Part shown: positions 53,739-62,720 of the stretch, piece after piece
Layout: every line of letters starts with the position of its first letter
Position numbering within the stretch: the first letter of the stretch is position 1
From: Candidatus Saccharimonadota bacterium
GTDB lineage: Bacteria > Patescibacteriota > Saccharimonadia > Saccharimonadales > Saccharimonadaceae
Assembly (NCBI GenBank): GCA_017511205.1
Contig: JAFWLE010000009.1
Coordinates: 1 to 64,000, forward strand
Direction of reading: 5' to 3'
DNA: 64,000 nucleotides
The notes under the pieces: generated by a model
Seen by the model: the letters and a program-made list of their open reading frames with translations, nothing else
What the model was told of the DNA's origin: nothing
The model's database searches: none
Made by a program: the position numbers and the translations under genes

Positions 53739-55532
53739 ATGGAAAAAACGACAAAATCGTCTGTCAAAAAGAAAAAACGCACAGTGGCAAAAACTACCGA
53801 TATTGTCAAAAGTTCTTCCAAAAAATCTTCTTCATCTGCATCACGTAGAGCCAAAACTATTAATGATATCACTAGACCACAAAATTCCAAATCTCGTTCT
53901 AAAACTGAAAAACCAACTAAAAGATCACAAAAATCTGTCACTGAGTCCAATAAGCCAGCCACTCCAGAAAATACTGTTAAAACTCCAAAATCCCACAAAG
54001 TATTTGACTGGTTCACTAGAATTATTGCTTTTACTTCTATCATCGGCTTTGTTTTTCTTCTCGTGAATGTCATCCGTTTTAATATTCTACCTAATAAATT
54101 TCTTGCCATCATTATCACAGCTATGGTTATATTATCAGCGCTCAATCTCTTCCTTGCTTTCTTCAAGAAAAAACCTATCCTCTGTCGCATTATTTCTCTC
54201 CTCCTCTCCGCCATCTATCTCACGTTTTCCGTCTTTGCTTTTCTCAAAATCAACGACACCATCAATTTCTTTTCTAATTTTGGCACCGATAAAAATATCA
54301 ACACCTATAATGTCCTCGTCGCTAACGAATCCAAATTAAACGAAGAATCCGACCTTACTGGCTACCAAATCCAAGCTTATCGTGATCTCATGTTAAATTC
54401 AACTCTAGTAGAAGACGCCATGGAAGATTCTCTTGGTGCTCATCCTGTCTTCACAGATAATATCCTAGAGCTCTTTAGCTACGGTTTAGAAGATGACGAC
54501 CACGTTATCTCTCTAAACGCCGGCACTTATGAAGCCTTTCTTGCCGATAATGAAATATATAGAGACCAGTTCCGCATTATTAAAACTTTTGAAGTAATCA
54601 CCGACGCCGAGAGTAACTCCGGTACCGATGTCACCAAAACTCCTTTCGCAATTTATCTTTCTGGTATCGACACTAGAAGCGGAACTCTTCCTACTCGTAG
54701 CCTCTCCGACGTTAATATTGTCGCTGTAATCAATCCTCTAGAACATAAAGTTTTGCTTGTCTCTATCCCACGTGACTACTATGTCCATTTCCATGGCACC
54801 GGTGAAAAAGACCTCAATGACAAACTCACTCACGCTGGCTCTACTGGCGGCATCGAACTCAGTAAAGCCACCATCGAAGATCTCCTTGATCTCAAAATTG
54901 ACTATTATGCTCGCGTCAATTTCAACTTTGTGCAGAAACTAGTTGACGCCATCGGCGGTATCACTATCAATTCAGATGTCGATTACGATTTTAAATGTTG
55001 GACCAATAAAAAATGTGTCTTCCATCCTGGTGCTAACCCAGTCAAGGGTCGCTGCGCTCTTGCCTTTGCGCGTGAACGTCACGCCTACTCCACTGGTGAT
55101 CGTCATCGTGGTGAAAATCAAGAACAAGTCATCAGCCTTATCTTAGAAAAAATCACTACTTCCTCTACTCTTCTTGCCAATTACTCTGAAATTTTATCAG
55201 CTCTTGATGGCACCTTTGAAACTAGTTTCAACATGGACGATGTTACCAAATTCTTTAAAAACCAACTCGACGACATGCAACCTTGGACCGTAATTACCCA
55301 AAACCTAGACGGCAAAACTGGTAGCGCGCCCACTTATAGTTACCCAGCTCAAAGACTATCTGTGATGTTTCCAGACGAAAAATCTATCGAAATTGCCAAG
55401 AAAAAAATTAATGAAGCTCTAGGTATCGAAATACCTGAAGAAACTGAAACTGAAACCGAATCTGAAGCTGAAACCGAAACCGAAGAAAAATCTGCAACCA
55501 AAGTCAAACCAGCCAAAACTTCTGAAGTGTAA
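53739..55532 (+). CDS. LytR-CpsA-Psr (LCP) family ligase
   Basis: A 597-residue protein: Lys/Ser-rich cytoplasmic N-terminus (1-90), three membrane helices (about 97-185), then an external LCP domain: YLSGIDTRSG, SDVNIVAVINP, LVSIPRDYYV, LNDKLTHAGSTGG, and FARERHAYSTGDRHRGENQ with the conserved Arg residues. A CWTNKKC pair may form a disulfide. A Glu/Thr-rich tail follows. LCP proteins attach teichoic acids or capsules to peptidoglycan. TATAAT (53727-53732) is exactly 6 nt before this ATG, so the in-frame upstream ATG is not used. Confidence 0.9.
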   Translation: MEKTTKSSVKKKKRTVAKTTDIVKSSSKKSSSSASRRAKTINDITRPQNSKSRSKTEKPTKRSQKSVTESNKPATPENTVKTPKSHKVFDWFTRIIAFTSIIGFVFLLVNVIRFNILPNKFLAIIITAMVILSALNLFLAFFKKKPILCRIISLLLSAIYLTFSVFAFLKINDTINFFSNFGTDKNINTYNVLVANESKLNEESDLTGYQIQAYRDLMLNSTLVEDAMEDSLGAHPVFTDNILELFSYGLEDDDHVISLNAGTYEAFLADNEIYRDQFRIIKTFEVITDAESNSGTDVTKTPFAIYLSGIDTRSGTLPTRSLSDVNIVAVINPLEHKVLLVSIPRDYYVHFHGTGEKDLNDKLTHAGSTGGIELSKATIEDLLDLKIDYYARVNFNFVQKLVDAIGGITINSDVDYDFKCWTNKKCVFHPGANPVKGRCALAFARERHAYSTGDRHRGENQEQVISLILEKITTSSTLLANYSEILSALDGTFETSFNMDDVTKFFKNQLDDMQPWTVITQNLDGKTGSAPTYSYPAQRLSVMFPDEKSIEIAKKKINEALGIEIPEETETETESEAETETEEKSATKVKPAKTSEV

Positions 55533-55550
55533 TATTAAACTATAAGTTTA

Positions 55551-56555
55551 TTAGCTTATTTTATTTAAATAACAAATTGTATCTCGCATCGCATCTTCAA
55601 CTGTCAGTTCCGCTTTCCACCCTAATTCTTTTTCGGCTTTTGCTGGATCGGCATACATCTCCGCTAAATCACCCGCTCGTCTTTCAACCACTTTGTAGGG
55701 CAATTTCTTTCCACTTGCCTTTTCAAAAGCCTTTATCATTTCAAATACCGACGTTCCCCTGCCAGTACCTAGATTATAAATTAAAACTCCTGGCTTCATC
55801 TTATCTATTACCGCCACATGCCCTTTAGCAAGATCCACTACATGAATAAAATCCCGAATTCCACTTCCGTCCGGCGTTGGATAATCATCGCCATACACAC
55901 TTAGTTCCGGAATCTCCCCTCGCGAAACCTTCATAATAATCGGCATCAAATTATTTGGAATATCATTTGGATCCTCGCCAATAAGCCCCGAAGGATGGTT
56001 CCCTACTGGGTTAAAGTAACGCAGTATCACCGCTTCAAATTTTGGATCGGATTCTGCCACATCCTTCAAAATCTCCTCAATTATATGTTTAGTCTCACCG
56101 TAAGGGTTAGTAATTCCCATTCCCGTCGGCATCGTCTCATCTAGTTTTGGTACTGGCTGTTCACCGTACACCGTCGCCGAAGAAGAAAAGATTATTTTAT
56201 GTACCCCATGGTTCTTCATACACTTCAAAAGATTGATCGTCCCGCCTACATTATTTTCATAATACTTCAGAGGTTTTTCGACCGACTCACCCACCGCCTT
56301 CAAACCTGCAAAATGTAACACTAGACTATATTGATTCTCCAAGAATAGTTTATCCATCTTCTCATAGTCAAGTAAATCAATTTTGAAAAATCTTGGTCGC
56401 TTCCCAGTTATTTCCTTAATTTTATCTAACACTGATTCCTTCGAGTTAAACAAATTGTCTAAAACGTCAATTTCGTAACCTTTTTTATATAACTCAATAA
56501 TTGTATGTGAACCGATGTAGCCGGTCCCCCCAGTAACTAATATTCTCTCTGTCAT
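55551..56555 (-). CDS. galE: UDP-glucose 4-epimerase
   Basis: A 334-residue SDR: NAD loop GGTGYIGSHT, catalytic YGETK near 150-154, the FNPVGNHPSGLIGEDP segment and IRDFIHVVDLAKGH are GalE hallmarks. It makes UDP-galactose, feeding the galactofuranose branch through Glf (62714-63856). A minus-strand TATAAT (56563-56568) lies 7 nt before the ATG. It shares a 37-bp gap with the divergent ABC genes. Confidence 0.93.
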   Translation of the reverse strand: MTERILVTGGTGYIGSHTIIELYKKGYEIDVLDNLFNSKESVLDKIKEITGKRPRFFKIDLLDYEKMDKLFLENQYSLVLHFAGLKAVGESVEKPLKYYENNVGGTINLLKCMKNHGVHKIIFSSSATVYGEQPVPKLDETMPTGMGITNPYGETKHIIEEILKDVAESDPKFEAVILRYFNPVGNHPSGLIGEDPNDIPNNLMPIIMKVSRGEIPELSVYGDDYPTPDGSGIRDFIHVVDLAKGHVAVIDKMKPGVLIYNLGTGRGTSVFEMIKAFEKASGKKLPYKVVERRAGDLAEMYADPAKAEKELGWKAELTVEDAMRDTICYLNKIS

Positions 56556-56592
56556 ATGACATATTATATCATTTTATGGTAAAATAATAAGT

Positions 56593-57405
56593 ATGAAAAT
56601 ACCACGAGTTTTAAATCGAAAGAACCGGATCCTTTTAGCCGAATTGACCGCAACCGATTTTAAATTGCGCTATCAAGGCTCTGTCCTAGGCTATCTCTGG
56701 GCTCTGCTTCGCCCTCTTATGATGTTTGCTATTCTTTATGTAGTATTTGCTAAACTTCTCCGCTTCGGCGGCGATATTCCACATTACCCAGTCTACCTAC
56801 TCACTGGTATCACGATGTGGAGCTTTTTTACCGAATGTACTTCCCAAGGTATCCAAGCCATGGTAGTCCGAGGTGACCTAATTCGTAAAATATCTTTTCC
56901 GAAATACATCGTAGTTGTATCTGCCACTCTTACCGCCGTTATCAATATGCTCATAAACTTAGTAGTCGTAGTTATCTTCGCCCTTATCAACGGTGTCACG
57001 CCTAGTTGGACCTGGCTCCTAGTGCCTTTTTCTTTACTAGAACTCTATGCCTTATCTCTTGGCATTTCTTTCCTACTTGGCGCTATTAATGTCAAATATC
57101 GCGACATCACTTCCATTTGGGACGTTTGTATTCAAGCCCTCTTCTACGCCGTACCAATTATTTATCCTATTTCCCTAGTCGCAGAAAGCAGCGTCCTTGC
57201 TGCCAAAATCATCCTGCTAAACCCCATCGCTCAAGCCATCCAGGATATCAGGCATAATCTCATCACTACCGAAACTATTACCACCTGGAATTTCATCGAA
57301 AACCCAGCTGTTCGCATTATCCCGATTGCCTTAATTATTATCATCCTTATTCGTGCCGCCTTCTATTTCCGCAAAAAATCTAAGTTCTTCGCGGAGGAAA
57401 TCTAA
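56593..57405 (+). CDS. ABC-2 polysaccharide exporter permease (TagG/Wzm-like)
   Basis: A 270-residue protein with six membrane helices: LTATDFKLRYQGSVLGYLWALLRPLMMF, LLTGITMWSFFTEC, and the late INVKYRDITSIWDV loop are typical of TagG/Wzm permeases. It exports a finished lipid-linked polymer with the ATPase encoded next. TAAAAT (56580-56585) is 7 nt before the ATG. It is the first gene of the operon to 62703. Confidence 0.9.
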   Translation: MKIPRVLNRKNRILLAELTATDFKLRYQGSVLGYLWALLRPLMMFAILYVVFAKLLRFGGDIPHYPVYLLTGITMWSFFTECTSQGIQAMVVRGDLIRKISFPKYIVVVSATLTAVINMLINLVVVVIFALINGVTPSWTWLLVPFSLLELYALSLGISFLLGAINVKYRDITSIWDVCIQALFYAVPIIYPISLVAESSVLAAKIILLNPIAQAIQDIRHNLITTETITTWNFIENPAVRIIPIALIIIILIRAAFYFRKKSKFFAEEI

Positions 57406-58643
57406 TGCGTCAAAAAAACCTTGGTACTAGAAAAGAAATCGATTCAAAAAGCAACATTGCTATTGAAGTTTCAAATCTTTATAAAAGTTTCAAACTTCCC
57501 ACCGAAAAGGCCTCCGGCTTAAAACAAGCTCTCTTCAACTTTTTCCGCGGCGTTAAAGGCTACAAAAAACAAGAAGTTCTAAAGGGCATCAGTTTCAAAG
57601 TTAAAAAAGGTGAATTTGTTGGCATCGTTGGGCGCAACGGTTCTGGTAAATCAACCCTACTCAAAATCTTAGCCGGTACTTATTACCCGGAAAAAGGCGA
57701 AGTTACTATCAATGGCAATCTAATCCCCTTCATCGAACTGGGCGTCGGTTTTAATCCAGAACTCACTGGTCGCGAAAATGTTTATCTCAACGGTGCCCTT
57801 CTTGGTTTCTCGCACAAAGAAATCGACGAAATGTATGATGATATTGTTGAATTCGCTGAGCTCAAAGAATTCATGGACCAAAAACTCAAAAACTTCTCGT
57901 CTGGCATGCAGGTCCGCCTAGCTTTTTCTATCGCTATTAAAGCTCAAGGTGATATTCTAGTCCTCGATGAAGTACTCGCCGTTGGCGATGAAGCTTTCCA
58001 AGACAAATGTAATCAATTCTTTAACAAAATCAAAAAGGATAAGAGCAAAACCGTTATTCTCGTTACTCACGCCATGGAGAACGTCAGACAATATTGTGAT
58101 CATGCCATTCTCATTCGTGATGGCGTAATAGAAATCGACGGTAGCCCTAAAGATGTCGCCAATAGTTACAGTCTAGAAAACTCTGAAAGATACATCGAAG
58201 ATCAAAAAGATAATCAACCAAAAACCAGCGAGTTTATCAAAAACCTTAATGTCAAACTTCTTTCAGCTAAAAAACCCACTCAGAATGATTCTATCAAAAT
58301 AGAAATCACCTATGATGTCACAAAAAATATCAACACTTATCTAGGCCTTTCTTTATGGGATATCAAACGAAACCAAAGTCTCATTAATAGCAATTCAAAA
58401 TCACAAATCTGTAAAGGCAAAGGCCACAAAAAGATCACCTTTGAAACCAGCCCCTCCACAATCAATGATTCAAATATTCGCGTCAATGTTTCTGTCCGTG
58501 AAAAAGATGGTTCCATCCTAGCCTATTACCCAGACAGTAAATCGCCTACCGTTGTCCTCAGACGCACAGACTACGAAAATATGGATCATAAAACCATCGA
58601 TGCAGTTTTATTCCAACGAGGTAAATTCGATGTCAAAGAGTAA
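57405..58643 (+). CDS. ABC exporter ATPase (TagH/Wzt-like) with C-terminal binding domain
   Basis: A 412-residue protein. Walker A GRNGSGKST near residue 81, signature NFSSGMQVRLAFS, Walker B ILVLDEV, and HAMENVRQYC switch. Residues 270-412 form a beta-sandwich resembling the Wzt carbohydrate-binding domain, which recognises the polymer's end before export. The ATG overlaps the permease stop (TAATG). Confidence 0.9.
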   Translation: MRQKNLGTRKEIDSKSNIAIEVSNLYKSFKLPTEKASGLKQALFNFFRGVKGYKKQEVLKGISFKVKKGEFVGIVGRNGSGKSTLLKILAGTYYPEKGEVTINGNLIPFIELGVGFNPELTGRENVYLNGALLGFSHKEIDEMYDDIVEFAELKEFMDQKLKNFSSGMQVRLAFSIAIKAQGDILVLDEVLAVGDEAFQDKCNQFFNKIKKDKSKTVILVTHAMENVRQYCDHAILIRDGVIEIDGSPKDVANSYSLENSERYIEDQKDNQPKTSEFIKNLNVKLLSAKKPTQNDSIKIEITYDVTKNINTYLGLSLWDIKRNQSLINSNSKSQICKGKGHKKITFETSPSTINDSNIRVNVSVREKDGSILAYYPDSKSPTVVLRRTDYENMDHKTIDAVLFQRGKFDVKE

Positions 58644-59883
58644 AAACAATAATAATGTTGCAATTATCTTTGATGACCTCACCGAATTCTTCGTTATGCG
58701 CCCTGCCATCGACGATATGAAAAAAGCAAAGATCAATGTTGATATCATTGTCCCATACGATAGTGGTTACAACGGTTTATCCGAATATACTTTTAAAGAA
58801 ATTGTTAAACTCGGATACCACCCATTAAAAGATGCTCCAAAAGACAAAGAATATAAGGTCCTCCTAACACCATATCCCACCCTCGAAATTATTAAACGTA
58901 CTAAATATATCTATCATTTAAGGTATTCATATGGCCCAATGTCTGCTAAACCTGACCCCGTCTTCCTGCCAGAATGGAAAATCTACTACGATGGCATTTT
59001 TTCTTTTAATTCCTATGAACCACATTTCCTTAGCGCCTATGGCAATAAATACCATTTACTCCCGTATTGGAAGTATAATAATTTCAAAAAAACCACCAAG
59101 TCAAAAACCAAGCCTAATCTTCTCATTTTGTCTACTTTCGGCACCGATATTAGCAATGTTAAACTATTCACAAAATCTGCAATCCAAGAAATTAAAAAAC
59201 ACTACCATATTATAGTTAAAGCCCATCACGCTACCCACTTTAATTCGGACCAAGATGATTCCCTTTCAATCCTTCAAGATATTGCAGATGATTTTTACGA
59301 CTCTAGCACACCTTTAATCGACCTACTAGAAATTGCAGACGTAGTCCTATCAGATAATTCTGGCGCTATTTTTGAGTCAATCTACGCTGGCATTCCTGTT
59401 GCCATTTTTTGTAAGAATCCCAATCAACGAAAACTTGGCAAAATCAACACTTTACAATACGAGCTAATTCAACAGAAAGTTTTACCGTACACTGATCGTG
59501 CCGACCAAGTTTTACCTTTACTTCAATCCATTCAGCCTTACTCGGAAAAACAAAAGAAAATCAAATGGCAACTGTTCCCAAAATTCAAAGACAATTCTCC
59601 TAAGGAATTTACCAAAGTTATCAAGGAATATCTCGCTACCGACCAAGACTCAGATTATTATAAAGCCATTCATGATTTACTGGTAGACGAAGTCGATACC
59701 CTCCAGAATGCTATCAAAACCCACGAAACAAGAGTGCATGAACTAGAAGATACTGTCAATAAACAATCATTAACTATCCAAGAATTAAATAACGCAATCG
59801 ATAATTTAAAACAGTCCACCAGCTGGAAAATCACCAAACCTTTAAGACAGTTAAAGCAAATTGGTAAAAAAGAAAGGAGCTAA
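58630..59883 (+). CDS. CDP-glycerol transferase-like protein with C-terminal coiled coil
   Basis: A 417-residue protein with IIVKAHHATHF and VVLSDNSGAIFESIYAGIPVAIF near residues 250-275, the SDxSxxxxE block of polyol-phosphate transferases; the N-terminal half is divergent. The last 80 residues form a coiled coil (LQNAIKTHETRVHELEDTVN). ATG 58630 overlaps the ATPase gene by 14 nt with GAGG before it. It likely builds or caps the exported chain. Confidence 0.75.
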   Translation: MSKSKNNNNVAIIFDDLTEFFVMRPAIDDMKKAKINVDIIVPYDSGYNGLSEYTFKEIVKLGYHPLKDAPKDKEYKVLLTPYPTLEIIKRTKYIYHLRYSYGPMSAKPDPVFLPEWKIYYDGIFSFNSYEPHFLSAYGNKYHLLPYWKYNNFKKTTKSKTKPNLLILSTFGTDISNVKLFTKSAIQEIKKHYHIIVKAHHATHFNSDQDDSLSILQDIADDFYDSSTPLIDLLEIADVVLSDNSGAIFESIYAGIPVAIFCKNPNQRKLGKINTLQYELIQQKVLPYTDRADQVLPLLQSIQPYSEKQKKIKWQLFPKFKDNSPKEFTKVIKEYLATDQDSDYYKAIHDLLVDEVDTLQNAIKTHETRVHELEDTVNKQSLTIQELNNAIDNLKQSTSWKITKPLRQLKQIGKKERS

Positions 59884-59884
59884 A

Positions 59885-60340
59885 ATGGCTAAAGAAGAAT
59901 CAAAAGAAATAATTGGCTACACCGCAGGAGTATTTGATTTATTCCACATCGGCCATCTCAACCTACTCAAAAACGCCAAGGGGCTTTGCGATAAACTCGT
60001 TGTAGGCGTTACTGTCGATGAACTAGTTACCTATAAAGGTAAACACGCTATCATCCCCTTCGAAGATCGTATCGAAATCATTCGTAACATCAAATACGTC
60101 GATGCTGCCGTTCCTCAATACGATATGGACAAATTATCAGTCTGCAAAAAGCTTGGTGCCTCGATCCTCTTCGTCGGCGATGATTGGTACGGTACTGATA
60201 AATGGCAAGAATACGAAGAAGAATTCAAAAAAGCCGGCATCAAAATCGTTTATTTCCCGTACACCAAAGGAGTTTCCAGTTCCAAAATTAGAGAAACCCT
60301 AAAAATCATGCGCGATAAAGCTCAAAATAAATCCGAGTAA
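59885..60340 (+). CDS. Glycerol-3-phosphate cytidylyltransferase-like (TagD family)
   Basis: A 151-residue nucleotidyltransferase: GVFDLFHIGHLNLLKNA with HxGH, DRIEIIRNIKYVD, FVGDDWYGTDKW, and SSSKIRE. TagD makes CDP-glycerol for teichoic acids, which the TagF/TagB-like proteins use; another CDP-alcohol is possible. ATG 59885 is preceded by AAAGGAG; two in-frame upstream starts overlap the previous gene. Confidence 0.85.
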   Translation: MAKEESKEIIGYTAGVFDLFHIGHLNLLKNAKGLCDKLVVGVTVDELVTYKGKHAIIPFEDRIEIIRNIKYVDAAVPQYDMDKLSVCKKLGASILFVGDDWYGTDKWQEYEEEFKKAGIKIVYFPYTKGVSSSKIRETLKIMRDKAQNKSE

Positions 60341-60350
60341 GGCTAATTCT

Positions 60351-61667
60351 ATGAAGATCTGCGCTACTGGCGACCTCATGTTGCTAGAAAAATTCCCAAA
60401 GTCATACCAATACCAAAAAATCAAAGACGTCATCGATGGTTGTGACGTTAAAATCACCAATTTGGAATCTGTTATCTCAAATTTCGACTGTTTTGCGTCA
60501 ACTTTCTGTGGTGGACAATGGATCAACTCAACTCCAGAAGTATTTGATGATGCCCTCAAATTTGGTTTTAATCTATTCGGCTGTGCCAACAACCATAGCA
60601 TGGACTATTCCTTCGACGGGCTCTTATCAACCTATCAAGAACTATCAAAAAGAAAGCTTTCTTTCGCCGGTATTGGAAAAACCTTAGACGAGAGCTCTAA
60701 CCCTGCCATTTTAAATCTCAAAAACACCAAAATCGCCTTCATTTCCGTCACCAGCACCTTCGTCGATTCAGCTAGAGCCGGTAACTCTAAAGACCCTATT
60801 CCAGCTAGACCTGGTGTTAACCCACTAAGAGTAAAAACTAAATACATCGTGACCCAGAAACACTTTGACGAGCTTCAGGAAATTGCTAAGAATACCTATC
60901 TTAATGGAGAACGGGATAATGCCAGAAAAATTGGCTCCTTACCAAAAGAAGAAAAAAATAGTCTTAATTTTGGTGGACAATTCTTCGTTGTAGGAAAAAA
61001 TGAAGGGAAAAGCACTTGCTGTGATGATCGAGACCTTTATCGTATCCTAAAAGAAATCAAAAAAGCCAAAGAAGAATGCGATTATTGTCTCGTATCAGTT
61101 CATTCCCACCAAATCAAAAAAACCTCTTATACTGAGCCAGATTATTTCCTAGAAGAGTTTGCTCATGCCTGTATTGACGCCGGTGCAAATGCCATCATAG
61201 GCAGTGGCACCCATCAACTCAAACCCATTGAAATCTACCAGGAACGTCCTATCTTTTATTCCTTAGGCAACTTTATCTTCGAAAGCGGCAAAGTCAAGCA
61301 CCTCCCCGCCGACTTTTGGGATAAATATCGCTTCGACCAGAGCCTCAGCATGAAAGATGCTTTAAACATAAAAACCAAAAATGGTACCATCGGCCTCGAA
61401 ACAGACAAAAATAATTATCTATCAGTTTTACCAATCATGGAATTTAAAGATGGTACTCTCACAAAGCTTGACCTTCTTCCCATCAGCCTTTCCTTTGAAG
61501 AAAAAACTCTTAAAGGTTTACCAGTTCCCGCTAATTTGGATGATGCAGAAACCATTTATCATAAGCTACGAGCAATCAGCCAACCATATAACACTCAATT
61601 TTCTATGAATAATAATCAAATAAACGTTAAATTAATAAATGAAAGGTCAAACTATGGAAGTAGATAA
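60351..61667 (+). CDS. CapA/PgsA-family phosphoesterase-like protein
   Basis: A 438-residue protein: MKICATGDLML, NLESVIS, FGCANNHSMDYSFDGLLSTYQ, SVHSHQ, and IIGSGTHQLKPIEIYQERPIFYSLGNFIFES, the CapA (poly-gamma-glutamate synthesis/metallophosphatase fold) series. No signal peptide is seen, so it is probably cytoplasmic here. Its role in the polymer pathway is inferred from position between TagD-like and asparagine-synthase-like genes. Confidence 0.85.
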   Translation: MKICATGDLMLLEKFPKSYQYQKIKDVIDGCDVKITNLESVISNFDCFASTFCGGQWINSTPEVFDDALKFGFNLFGCANNHSMDYSFDGLLSTYQELSKRKLSFAGIGKTLDESSNPAILNLKNTKIAFISVTSTFVDSARAGNSKDPIPARPGVNPLRVKTKYIVTQKHFDELQEIAKNTYLNGERDNARKIGSLPKEEKNSLNFGGQFFVVGKNEGKSTCCDDRDLYRILKEIKKAKEECDYCLVSVHSHQIKKTSYTEPDYFLEEFAHACIDAGANAIIGSGTHQLKPIEIYQERPIFYSLGNFIFESGKVKHLPADFWDKYRFDQSLSMKDALNIKTKNGTIGLETDKNNYLSVLPIMEFKDGTLTKLDLLPISLSFEEKTLKGLPVPANLDDAETIYHKLRAISQPYNTQFSMNNNQINVKLINERSNYGSR

Positions 61668-62703
61668 AAAGTATTGTTCTAGTTCTTTCCTCATGTATCG
61701 TATTGTCGACGATGAATCAAAGTGCTTTTCTTTAAAATACCCACTAAACATGTACCCATTCCCTTCTAACCGTCAACCAATCAAAGACAGTGCAGAACTT
61801 GAAACTTTTCTAAAGACTCATCTTGCAGAAAAAATCAAAGGTAAGAAAGTCGGCCTTGCTCTAAGTGGCGGCATCGACTCCGCCATTCTGCTTAAATATA
61901 TGCCAAAAGATGCAATTGCCTACACTTTTAAATGTATTGTACCCGGCAAAGAAGTCACCGATGAATCCGGAAAGGCCCAAGATTATATTAAACACAGCGG
62001 CTTAAATCTCGAACACAAAATCGTCCCTATTTACTGGGAAGACCACGAAAAGTCCGCTCCACTTCTCATGAAACACAAAGGAGCGCCTATTCATTCCATC
62101 GAAGCCCAAATCTATAAAGCCGCTCTTCAAGCTAAAGCCGACGGCTGCGATATTTTCGTCTTCGGCGAAACAGCAGATTGTATTTATGGTGGGCACAGCA
62201 ATCTCCTGGCTAAAGACTATACTTTTGATGAATTTGTTCAAAGATGGTGTTTCCTTCTACCTTCCAAAGTTCTAAAAGAATCCGAGCTAATCCTCTCCCC
62301 CATCAAAGCCTTTGAGGAAAATGGCCACATCAATGTTCCCAAGTTTCTTACTCTCTTTGAAAGTAAAGCTTCGTATAACTCCTATGTCAACGCCTGTAAA
62401 TTGGCTGGCATTGAATTCTATGCTCCCTACGCTGAAACCATTATGAGTGAACCTCTAGATTTAGAACGTGTTAGAAAAGGCGAAAATAAATACATCATCC
62501 GCGAACTGTTTTCAAAACTTTATCAAGATCTCACGCCACCAGCCAAAGTCCCTATGCCACGTCCTATGAACGAATGGATGGAACACTGGTCAGGCCCCAC
62601 CCGTCCAGAATTTTTGCCTCATTGCACCGATCAAATGACCGGCGACCAAAAGTGGCTCGTTTACGCTCTAGAACAATTCTTAAATATCATAGATGAATCC
62701 TAA
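61654..62703 (+). CDS. Asparagine-synthase-like ATP-pyrophosphatase without glutaminase domain
   Basis: A 349-residue protein. LALSGGIDSAILLKYM is the PP-loop of asparagine synthases and other adenylating amidotransferases; FGETADCIYGGH is a second conserved block. The usual N-terminal glutamine amidotransferase domain (Cys2) is missing, so it must use free ammonia or another nucleophile. It may amidate a sugar acid of the polymer. ATG 61654 overlaps the CapA-like gene by 14 nt; AAAGG precedes it. Confidence 0.75.
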   Translation: MEVDKKYCSSSFLMYRIVDDESKCFSLKYPLNMYPFPSNRQPIKDSAELETFLKTHLAEKIKGKKVGLALSGGIDSAILLKYMPKDAIAYTFKCIVPGKEVTDESGKAQDYIKHSGLNLEHKIVPIYWEDHEKSAPLLMKHKGAPIHSIEAQIYKAALQAKADGCDIFVFGETADCIYGGHSNLLAKDYTFDEFVQRWCFLLPSKVLKESELILSPIKAFEENGHINVPKFLTLFESKASYNSYVNACKLAGIEFYAPYAETIMSEPLDLERVRKGENKYIIRELFSKLYQDLTPPAKVPMPRPMNEWMEHWSGPTRPEFLPHCTDQMTGDQKWLVYALEQFLNIIDES

Positions 62704-62720
62704 AATAGAATATCTATTTT
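62702..62720. terminator. Bidirectional hairpin between convergent genes
   Basis: AAAATAGA, loop ATA, TCTATTTT. It overlaps the last bases of both convergent genes and has A/T flanks suited to termination in either direction. Confidence 0.6.
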
